Part shown: positions 47,201 through 53,489 of the stretch, piece by piece | Position numbering within the stretch: position 1 is the stretch's first letter | Layout: each line of letters opens with the position of its first letter | Origin: Gordionus sp. m RMFG-2023 | Taxonomy: Eukaryota; Nematomorpha; Gordioida; Chordodea; Parachordodidae | Direction: 5' to 3' | Length of the DNA stretch: 64,000 nt | Assembly (NCBI RefSeq): GCF_954871325.1 | Contig: NC_088779.1 | Coordinates: forward strand, 9,798,846-9,862,845 | Position numbers and translations under genes: made by a program | The notes under the pieces: generated by a model | Seen by the model: the letters and a program-made list of their open reading frames with translations, nothing else | Told to the model about the DNA's origin: nothing | The model's database searches: none

Positions 47201-48434
47201 ATGTATTACCTCGCTCAACGATGCCCCTTTGCTATGTTCCAACTTTCTACCATATTCCAAGATGAGTTCAACATTAGTAAAAAAAAATGAATATTATATT
47301 TAGATACCCTGTGATAATCAAATAAACTACCCTCAAAAAGGACTTTTTAAATTTTTACTAACATTTAAAACCTATCAAAATGGGGGGAAATTAAATTAAA
47401 AACCTTTATTTAACAAATCCTCATTATTATATAATATTAAAATAATATACCTCTATCAGCAATCCGGTGAAGATAATAATCTAATATATGCCGACGTTGA
47501 TATCATAAACAAATACTCGCGCGTTAACGATCAGCAAAATATCGCAAGTAGTTATCCGCATATGAAGCAATTCAGTCCAAAATATCCTGCCCCAACTGTT
47601 CCTCAATATAGTACTCCGAAAGATAAAAGATCTCCCAACGAACAAAGTAACAACCTCATATATTCACAGATAACTACTCCACCTCATAATAATGGTTCAA
47701 AATCACCCAGAATTTACGAGTCTTATAATAATAATAATTATTATCAAATAGGAAATATAGATGTTATGAAGAATCTACCTGCAGGGATAGAAAATGGCTT
47801 GCCTAACAATTATATTAATAATAATCTTGAAAATAGTAATGATGATAATAATGATAATGATGATAGTAATGATAATGATGATAATAATAATAATGATGTA
47901 AATAATAAAAGTAATTATGATAATGGCAAAACTACGAATAATCTACTAACTGCCGTTTCCACATCCCTCAAACAACATTATGTCATTAAAGATAATTCCT
48001 TAAAAAATTCCTTCTATTTTCCTAAGCTAAAAATTCCGAGGGTTTCTTATAAGGCAAGCGATTGCATAAACGCTAAAAGAGAAATTAGAAAAGACACTTT
48101 ATTTTTAAATCAAGACCCTAAAATCTCATTATCGAATCAAATAAAGGACATAATCAATGTTAGAACGAAAGAGTCTTCCGTCGCTGCCATAATTAAAGCG
48201 GCTAACGAGAAGGCTAAAGCCGATATGCTACCCAACAAGGTCAAATATGATAATAATTTAAGCTTAACTAATGAAATAAGAAAAATAAGTAATAATCTCG
48301 TAAAATTAAATAATTATAAAAACGGTGAAGTAATGCGTAAAATTGATAAAGAAACATTGACACGCAATCAAGAAACATCCTCTTATCAAAATTCGGAAGC
48401 CTCTGAGAAGATGGACATAGACGCTATCATATGA
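31498..48434 (+). CDS. Ig/FN3 transmembrane receptor gene (nephrin/echinoid-like layout)
   Basis: Twelve exons plus one candidate micro-exon can be read in frame across about 17 kb. The product is a type I cell-surface receptor, probably for adhesion or recognition: an Asn-rich, heavily N-glycosylatable N-terminal stretch, five Ig-like domains (exons 31498; 32752+34049; 37053+37382; 38338; 43566), one fibronectin III domain (44900+45863), a transmembrane helix (46186), and a tail of more than 350 residues. Nearly all ectodomain introns are phase 1, typical of shuffled Ig/FN3 modules. The tail holds two ITIM-type tyrosine motifs. Ig domains followed by one FN3, a helix and a tyrosine-bearing tail recalls nephrin and echinoid, but the domain count differs and I cannot name an orthologue. 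The signal-peptide exon was not found. An AATAAA lies 30 bases past the stop. Introns contain several transposons. Confidence 0.88.
32752..32922 (+). CDS. Ig receptor exon 2: first half of Ig domain 2
   Basis: Acceptor TTATGCATAAG, donor CCCG|GTAAGA; 56 full codons joined in phase 1. Starts VPPSKPRINYSNEILYENEY, then VHINCSCERAKPSAHLHW: the first cysteine and core tryptophan of a C2-type Ig domain. The VPP start is typical of the linker before C2 domains. Confidence 0.85.
33331..33425. repeat. 32-bp tandem repeat in intron, about 3 copies
   Basis: AATTTTAGATAATRYTAGCT-like units followed by an A-run repeat about three times with a period of about 32-33 bp, inside the intron between exons 2 and 3. 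The same intron also carries a C-tract near 33583-33597 and, at 33830-33870, a hAT-end-like stretch (ATCCTGGATTGCCAGGGCCCTG) without a supported partner. Confidence 0.75.
34049..34192 (+). CDS. Ig receptor exon 3: second half of Ig domain 2
   Basis: Acceptor TTTATTCAAG, donor TTTTTA|GTAATG, phase 1 on both sides, 47 full codons. Reads DNTSSSWSVLKLKVSRDNLA, then SIFTCEAENGVVYRS and SFKLNIFS. The L.L.V...N.A.FTC.A.N pattern is the E-F strand region of a C2 Ig domain and supplies the second cysteine for exon 2. Confidence 0.85.
34928..35816. mobile_element. TA-flanked inverted-repeat element, 885 bp, in Ig receptor intron
   Basis: The element is 34930-35814. The left end is GGGGAGACTGGGGTTAGGTA; the right end read inward is AGGGAGACTGGGGTTAGTCG. 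Both sides abut TA (34928-34929 and 35815-35816), the target duplication used by Tc1/mariner-like elements. The interior has no long reading frame, so it is non-autonomous. It sits in the 2.9-kb intron between exons 3 and 4. Confidence 0.8.
36660..36960. repeat. Simple repeats in Ig receptor intron
   Basis: Short tandem GATGGGCGAG units near 36685-36735, a GAAA/GAAAG microsatellite at about 36805-36862 and a C-tract at 36945-36957. All are intronic. Another C-tract lies at 36480-36490. Confidence 0.8.
37053..37202 (+). CDS. Ig receptor exon 4: first half of Ig domain 3
   Basis: Acceptor is an A-rich tract ending AAG, donor AACG|GTAAAC; phase 1 in and out, 49 full codons. Reads RPLKPTIEPIEKLLMAGDTV, then EIICKVKGANPMPKIFWKLG. 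The C.V.G.NP.P...W run is the classic B-C strand signature of a C2 Ig domain. Confidence 0.87.
37382..37555 (+). CDS. Ig receptor exon 5: second half of Ig domain 3
   Basis: Acceptor CCCAAAG, donor ATCAT|GTTAAA, phase 1 both, 57 full codons. Includes DVMNILRLTMESKYNQAKLQ then CLTINEV, giving the second Ig cysteine. Without splicing the frame would end at TAA two bases after the exon edge; splicing to 38338 restores it (codon T+AT, Tyr). Confidence 0.82.
38338..38667 (+). CDS. Ig receptor exon 6: Ig domain 4
   Basis: Acceptor TTATTAACAG, donor TGGC|GTAAAA, phase 1 both, 109 full codons. One exon encodes a whole C2 Ig domain: PPQEVHLSKDEIIL linker, QVICDSDSNPKSAIRWF (first Cys and core Trp), and PFINVTCEISNRYGRVSKDL (second Cys). 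The downstream intron is 4.9 kb because of a hAT insertion. Confidence 0.88.
38747..42457 (-). mobile_element. hAT DNA transposon, 3695 bp, decayed, in Ig receptor intron
   Basis: The element spans 38755-42449. Ends are CAGGGCCGTAGCCAGGAATT (left) and, read inward from the right, CATGGCCGTATCCACGAGGG. Flanks GCTCACAT (38747-38754) and GATCACAT (42450-42457) match at seven of eight positions. The minus strand encodes a transposase of the ZMYM1-like hAT type: a TTF-like zinc finger near 41000-41110 (WVQCKADAAFCFPCRKY), a conserved block FLSIQELPFRGTGS (40780-40840), QAYDGANVMSGRNGG-type sequence near 40310-40380, and the C-terminal dimerisation motif TASCEASFSTLKRVLSSTRE near 39040-39110. Several frameshifts and stops separate these pieces, so it is inactive. 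Confidence 0.93.
40041..40844 (-). pseudogene. hAT transposase core fragments
   Basis: Longest surviving open pieces of the intronic hAT transposase. Frame 40551-40844 carries FLSIQELPFRGTGSTQIID and continues to PKNAQYTSPQIQNEVISIMA. Next comes KADETKDASGCENLSI (40500-40560 region), the acidic DET motif of the RNase-H-like catalytic fold. Frame 40041-40346 carries MSGRNGGVQTLLQKKI and KLHLVVQNW. The order matches intact ZMYM1-like hAT proteins, but the frames are disjoint. Confidence 0.85.
43566..43904 (+). CDS. Ig receptor exon 7: Ig domain 5
   Basis: Acceptor TATTTTTCAG, donor TCAG|GTCAGA, phase 1 both, 112 full codons. Reads HKPICLTNNSLYLSKVNSTL, EVRCDMLSRPGILNYHLYYL (first Cys; the usual Trp is replaced by aromatic residues), and KYGTYICRAQNSLGISDENC (second Cys in a Y.C.A.NS.G context). 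A complete C2-type Ig domain in one exon, preceded by an intron that contains the hAT element. Confidence 0.88.
44900..45002 (+). CDS. Ig receptor exon 8: first half of FN3 domain
   Basis: Acceptor GAAATATTAG, donor CAAAG|GTTATT; enters in phase 1 and leaves in phase 2. Reads DPPLPISNCTSSKINSSVLI, then SCDNPNTNYGFPVQR. The DPP.P start and the short A-B-strand layout fit the beginning of a fibronectin III domain, completed by exon 9. Confidence 0.75.
45401..45828. mobile_element. 428-bp inverted-repeat element beside FN3 exon
   Basis: Perfect 23-bp inverted ends, starting CGTCACCACTGCAAGACC at 45401 and repeated inverted at 45806-45828. The interior is AT-rich and non-coding. I could not see a convincing target duplication, so the superfamily is open. 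It lies in the intron between exons 8 and 9 and ends only 34 bp before exon 9. Confidence 0.85.
45863..46065 (+). CDS. Ig receptor exon 9: second half of FN3 domain
   Basis: Acceptor TTTATTCAAG, donor CTCAA|GTATGT; phase 2 in, phase 1 out. Reads YMLQAKRGNSKIYKNISESN, then TLYNFKVISYNQYGSQDNNI and SPTLTIRTQE. The Y.LQ opening and L.F.V...N.YGS...SP.L.I.T end are the canonical C-C' and F-G strands of a fibronectin III domain. Confidence 0.85.
46186..46350 (+). CDS. Ig receptor exon 10: transmembrane segment
   Basis: Acceptor is an A-rich tract ending AAAAG, donor TTTAA|GTAATG, phase 1 both. The frame reads SWGREEFKLPLMTITWIVIV and on through SVVLVMAIIISAVVTFTLV to KYKKKKNTQIPGSPYLS. The 25-residue hydrophobic run followed by a basic stop-transfer cluster is a single-pass helix, with the tail in the cytosol. 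Confidence 0.88.
46442..46499 (+). CDS. Ig receptor exon 11: short cytoplasmic exon
   Basis: 58 bp between acceptor AAATATCAG and donor GACAA|GTAAAA; phase 1 in, phase 2 out. Reads NHTFVDSKNDLVIRKTNLDN (the last Asn is completed by the next exon). If the donor were not used the protein would stop at TAA immediately after Lys, giving a receptor without the long tail. Confidence 0.7.
47025..47080 (+). CDS. Ig receptor exon 12: short cytoplasmic exon
   Basis: 56 bp between acceptor TTTATAAACAG and donor CAGAC|GTAAGG, a strong donor. In the frame set by exon 11 it reads FEKMPYPENGHLIGKSIR. It leaves in phase 1, while the last exon at 47460 enters in phase 0, so the direct join does not hold; a micro-exon at 47185-47198 would reconcile them. 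Confidence 0.6.
47185..47198 (+). CDS. Candidate 14-bp micro-exon of Ig receptor
   Basis: CTAACAATTACACT is preceded by ATATTAG and followed by a consensus donor GTATGT. Its length of 14 converts phase 1 (after exon 12) into phase 0 (exon 14) and adds PNNYT. A 23-bp alternative ending at GTCAAT near 47150 also fits the phase but has a weaker donor. A sequence error in exon 11 or 12 is another explanation. Confidence 0.4.
47460..48434 (+). CDS. Ig receptor last exon: cytoplasmic tail with ITIM-like motifs
   Basis: Acceptor CTCTATCAG; 324 codons to TGA at 48432-48434, phase 0. The tail contains NNLIYADV (Tyr codon at 47487) and NNLIYSQI (Tyr codon at 47661), both fitting the ITIM pattern (I/V/L)xYxx(I/V/L) for SH2 phosphatase docking, 58 residues apart. 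Proline-rich sequence (KYPAPTVPQY) lies between, followed by an Asn/Asp run of about 40 residues encoded by AAT/GAT repeats. The C-terminal half is basic and Asn/Lys-rich, with no known domain. The motif assignment is pattern-based; phosphorylation is inference. Confidence 0.87.
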   Translation, partial: QSGEDNNLIYADVDIINKYSRVNDQQNIASSYPHMKQFSPKYPAPTVPQYSTPKDKRSPNEQSNNLIYSQITTPPHNNGSKSPRIYESYNNNNYYQIGNIDVMKNLPAGIENGLPNNYINNNLENSNDDNNDNDDSNDNDDNNNNDVNNKSNYDNGKTTNNLLTAVSTSLKQHYVIKDNSLKNSFYFPKLKIPRVSYKASDCINAKREIRKDTLFLNQDPKISLSNQIKDIINVRTKESSVAAIIKAANEKAKADMLPNKVKYDNNLSLTNEIRKISNNLVKLNNYKNGEVMRKIDKETLTRNQETSSYQNSEASEKMDIDAII

Positions 48435-48463
48435 TTTTTATAAATTTTTAACATTGTAAAATT

Positions 48464-48469
48464 AATAAA
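48464..48469 (+). terminator. Polyadenylation signal of Ig receptor gene
   Basis: AATAAA 30 bases after the TGA stop, the expected place for a short 3' UTR. Other AT-rich signals nearby cannot be excluded. Confidence 0.5.
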
Positions 48470-50870
48470 TGGTAAAGATTAAATCTTGATATATAACCTA
48501 ATGCGCGCGCGTGTGTGCATTTATATGTAAATTTATTGCTATATTAAAATGAATATATTGATTAACTTCAAACAAATCAATATTTGAAGAATACATGGAA
48601 TCTAAGAAGCTCTGTCCATGGAAAGATTTAATAATTTACAAATGTTGACCTTAAGTTTTGTAGAAACAAGCAAAATAAATTCATATCTAGAAGAAGAATG
48701 AAAAGACCAAGTGATGGAAATAAAAATTTAGAAAAATCTAAGCATACCAAACAAAAAGTTTTTTTAAAAAATTTGCTTCATAAATTTTTTCTTATGATGT
48801 TATATATTATACCGGTCTTTTTATATTTCGAATTAATTATATATTTACTTGAATTTATATTTCTATTTATATTTAAAGAGTAAAAGTAAAGAATAAAACT
48901 TGCCCTTTTTTCTGTCAATGTATTATTTTTCCAACTTTTAATATTTTTTGAGCGCGTTTTTTAAATTTTAAAAATCTGTTTGAAGATGTACTGGATGAAG
49001 TATGTGTAAATGAAAACCTATTTTTTGATTTTTCATAAATTTTGGAATAACTTTTGAATTAATTATAATTATAAAAGTTTGTATTGGAAGAATTTTAAAC
49101 AGCAAATCCCAGCATTTTGCTTTTTGGGAAAATTGCCCCTCCCCTTCTCGTCAACTTGTATTAGCCAATGTCTTCTAAGGAGATAATTATTAATATTAAC
49201 AAATACATTAAATTTGAATATAATAAATGAGTATTCGTATTCTGATCCTCAAATCACAGTATAAAATATTAAAATTGTTAAATGCTGATATCTCCCAACC
49301 TTATTCGGAAACGGTTATTCAATTTTTTTTTCCATAGAGGAAAAATCTTAATTAGCATTTAAAGAAATTCCTAACCAGCCCGCCCCAAAATGTATTTTAC
49401 ACTATAATATTAGTTTTAAATGTATCAGATATATATTTGGTATATGGTCGATATTTTTTTATATATGATTAGATCAGGCTTATAAGACTTAAATATTATA
49501 TATATATATTTGCTAATTACTCATAATATAAATTGGCAAATAACCGATTTACTTAGATAATTGCTTATTCAACGATGCGTTAAAGAGATAAGATCATTAG
49601 AGTTTTATATTATAATCCCCATAAATGACTTTGTATTTTTTTTTTTAAAAAGTATATTTTAATATACACTCGGAACAAGGAGAGGAATTAAAAGGATATT
49701 TTTATTATGTTTTATATAATAATCAAAACAATAGGATGATAAAATATTTAATAATTAAATAACTCATTCATTCAGATATTTTCAAAATAAAACCTAATTA
49801 TCACAGAAATATTTGTAGGAATAATCATTTATAATTATAATGCATTTGGCTTAAAGCCAAAATTTTTAGATATATTATTTAATCCCTGATTTGAAAAAGA
49901 AAAAAGGTATAATAAACTGTTAGACAAAAACTCGTGATAGTTAACTTTTATAATTTAAGAGTGTTAAAAACTTTGAACCAGAGTCCAAAATTGGAACAAA
50001 TAGGAAGGAACTTAAATCTTCCAGGAACTGGAAATGATTTTAATAAAAACGCAATAAATATGATTTTATGTATATAATCAAAATAGTTATATAACAAAGT
50101 TTGGAAACCAAAAGAATCTTCGGAACCGAGGCAAATTAAAAAACCGAAAGATCCCAGATCTGAGATTTTTTTTTGAAATTTATGTGTGCTCCATGTGATA
50201 AAGTAGTTTTATTTTTAAAAAAATGTCGTTTTTCTGATATTAAGAAATAAATAAAAATAACCTACTCTCATAATAGATCATGAATAAGAACTGAGGAAAT
50301 ATTGGCTTTAATTACCTGCGCTAATTACCGAAATCATAAATATTAAGGCTTCTCCATGGCTCGACTTATCATTTTAGAGACAGCTATCTGAATATAATCA
50401 TTTTTAGACTAAAAATAAATATAAATATGTATATCTTTTAACCGTAATTTAAATGTGCCCTATGATCCCTAAGGGAAAATCTATAATAATAATTATAAGA
50501 TAGACATAAATTGTGCCATAGCTGTTTTTCTGAAGAGTCTGCTCTATTCAGAGTTAAGAACAAAAGTCAAAATAAAGCTAGGAAGCACTCTAAATATTTT
50601 TGAGGTGTAAATGTAAAAATTTTTTTACCAGACTAAATTTCAACATACTAGTTTAGAGCCAAAATATAAATTTAAAACGAATTTAATCATATCAAGTTTT
50701 TGTGTTTGTGTAATATTAGAAATAATGAGAAAAATTAAAATAATTGCAATGAATAATTGAGTGATCATCATTAGATAGAGATGAAAGACCGTCAAATATT
50801 TGCATTTTAACAATGGACTCAATAATATTTTTTAAATATTAATAACATGTGAAATCCCCTTGCAATGGTA
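48470..50870. other. AT-rich intergenic stretch, no gene seen
   Basis: Separates the Ig receptor from the next transposon-bearing block. A GCGCGCGCGTGTGTG run lies at 48503. A 61-codon plus frame (48698-48883) with a Lys-rich start and hydrophobic end has no supporting evidence. GGAACC-type words at 49970-50160 resemble those at 19.9-20.2 kb. Confidence 0.4.
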
Positions 50871-52175
50871 GGGGAGACCGGGGCAGGTGGGCCCATATTT
50901 TTCAAACTTCAATAAATTCATTTATATTAAACTTTAATAAATGAAGCATATTGTTAATTCTCAAATTATAAGCTATTCGAAGTCGTTTATATTTTAAAAG
51001 TTATTTTTTAGAAAATTTAATTTGAAAAAAAAATTTGGATTAAAGTTTCCTGGCTTTGTGTACGTTGGTTCAGCAAGAGGTGATAGTTGGCCAACTCTAA
51101 ATATAAAATTAATTTTTATTTTGGTTTTTTTAACATCAGAGGTTTTAAGGTAGGGGATATGGTAGGTGTTTTGCTCTTTTATGAATAATATTTTAATTTT
51201 ATTTCAACATATAAAACTAATTGTATCGTTAGATAGCCACATCCTTAGAATACAAAAAAACTGGGGCTATCTACCTTTTATACTAATAGTGATATTTAAG
51301 GTTAGGTAAAAGTGGTGCTTTTTTATTTATTGACGACCCTGGGTAAGATAGATACTAAAGATAAATATTTTATTAAAAAATTAATCTGGGTACATAAAAT
51401 AGATCATTCTTAGTAAAACTTGAATGTGCTCATTCGGGATATTAAGTATACTTTTTCCAATCTTCGCGTTTTTGTTATGGTTATAAGTTTTGCCCCATAT
51501 TACACAATTTTAATTTTTTAAAATTTATTTTATAATTTTTAAAATTTAATAATTTTTTCCAATGCAATTTAATTCTCATTTATTTGCTAGATTTTGAAGA
51601 ATTATAATTTCCTCAAGGCAGGAAATACAAGTAAAGTTGTTGAAAAGGGCTGTAAATAGTTTTTGATCAATATTATTTGAATCAGAGACCTGCAGGCATG
51701 GCCCTAAGCCCAGCTCGGCCGGGCCGTATTTTTATTTTTTTTTAAATACCGGGCCGTATTTTAAAACTAAATATTTGAAATCGCTTTTATTAGCTATAAA
51801 AATTAAACTTAAATATAATGTTTTTTAAAAAAATCAGTGCCGGGCCGTGCAAATAGTACCTCTGGAGGTCTCTGTTTTGAATAAAGTGCTACCGTATGGT
51901 AGATAGTATTACTAGAAATACAGATTTTGATCAAATCTGAACCCTAAAAATGAAAAGTTATAGGCGTTTGCCTTTTTAACCCAGCAGTCGAATAGTACTG
52001 GTCATTAATTTACTCATAATGTTATAATGCGCAATAATTATTTAAATTATGTCAGAAAAATATCAGGTTCGAAATTTCTTAAAATCTCAAAGCTTTATGT
52101 ATAAATCTTAACGATAAAGTTTGCAATTAAATTTTGCTATAAATGGCATGGACTGACGTTCTACTGTCTCCCCCG
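50871..52175. mobile_element. Possible TA-flanked element with nested hAT miniature
   Basis: TA followed by GGGGAGACCGGGGCAGGTGG at 50871 matches the left end of the element at 34930 in its first dozen bases. A possible right end CTGTCTCCCC occurs at 52164-52173, but only eight bases match the inverted left end and no TA follows. The hAT miniature 51683-51874 lies inside this span. Treat the right boundary as unproven. Confidence 0.35.
51675..51882. mobile_element. GC-rich hAT miniature (MITE), 192 bp
   Basis: The element is 51683-51874: CAGAGACCTGCAGGCATGGC at the left, CAGAGACCTCCAG read inward from the right, and GGCCGGGCCGT blocks near both ends. Flanks ATTTGAAT (51675-51682) and TTTTGAAT (51875-51882) agree at seven of eight positions. 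Same family as 22676-22879, with which it also shares an AT-rich centre containing TTAGCTATAAAAATT. Confidence 0.87.
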
Positions 52176-53416
52176 TTGCATGGACTTGTCTAAGTTTCGT
52201 ATTCACAAATCACTTATGTTTTTTTAAATCTTAAGTTAATTTGGAGTTTTTACTGGGCCGCTAAATTTATCTTCACTCCTAAAAAAAATTCGATTTGATT
52301 TTTTTATCGATTAGATTGTAAATTTTGGTATAACATAAGAATAATATTTTTGAAAAATTTGATGACTAATAAGTTTAAATTATTCGTATTATTCATAAAT
52401 TTTTGATAATCAAAATTTTAGTAATTATCTGTTTAATTTATAAACAATTTGCAAATATTAGCAATTCAATTTTTTAAAAAAAATAAAGCTACAAATATTT
52501 TATTTTTCAGTCATATGTGCATTATTTTTTATTGTGATTACGACTACCTGTTTAAAATTTTATTAAACTAAGTTAAAACATAAGGTTATATTATGCGATC
52601 AATGGAAGAGGAAATAATAGCATTCTTTTGTATTTTGAGCGCCTATTATTATAAACATTGATTAACAAAAATGCTTCGAAAATGAAAAAATATTAGGAAG
52701 GACCTTATGAGTTTTTAAAAATAAATCTTTGGAATTACAATTAGTTATTCTTTCATGATTGTATTTTACTTTAGATTATTAATTTTGAAATAAAATGAAA
52801 AATATATTTGCATAGTAATTTCGCTATTCCAATTACGAATACATTATTAGATTCATACGCTAATTATTCAATTTTAAATACGAATATTTCAATATTTCTA
52901 GATTTTACGGCCCTGGACCTATTCATTAATAAAAATTTGGCTATATACTATCAATTTAACGTTATTTTAATCCTAGGGGATTATTTTGGCAACATTTATT
53001 TTTAAACAAAATTGGCCAATTAAAAATATGAATTTTATACTAAATTTATTTCCAATCATCGAAAATATAGTATCGATTTCAATAATTATAGATTATTATC
53101 TGTTGACGTAATTCCAAATATTTTTCAGGAATTTTCTAGAAATATAAACTTTTTAAATATACCAAAATAATATAATATAAAAAATAATAATTATATAAAG
53201 TAGATAAGGATCTTGATATACTTATATTATATATTTTAATAAAAAAAACTATAAAAGGACTGTTATTTTATAAAATAGCATCATTATTCATATTTCAAAA
53301 TATATTTATAAAGTTTCAACACCCAAATAAAATTTAATTGCCAAAACAATTAATTTTCTGTGACAAAATAAAGTAAGTGCTAAATGTTTTTTTAAATTAA
53401 ATAACCCAATATAATT
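52176..53416. other. AT-rich upstream region of repeat-protein gene
   Basis: No recognised gene. A plus frame at 52808-53005 contains FAIPITNTLLDSYANYSILN but has no splice or start support. Confidence 0.4.
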
Positions 53417-53489
53417 TAATAATTTTTTTTTATATAAAAGTGTCTATTTTTAATATTAATTCCTATAATCTATTATTCTAGAATTAGAT
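53417..53489 (+). promoter_or_regulatory. TATA-like box and splice-acceptor-like leader before repeat-protein ATG
   Basis: TATATAAAAG lies about 55 bases before the ATG. Immediately before the start codon the sequence TCTATTATTCTAG ends in AG eight bases upstream of ATG, like a 3' splice acceptor. That would fit either a 5'-UTR intron or a spliced-leader acceptor; in either case the TATA-like run might be accidental. Confidence 0.4.

Noticed and set aside
52808-53005. Possible exon FAIPITNTLLDSYANYSILN
   Set aside because: No supported acceptor, donor or domain; frame length is within chance for this stretch.
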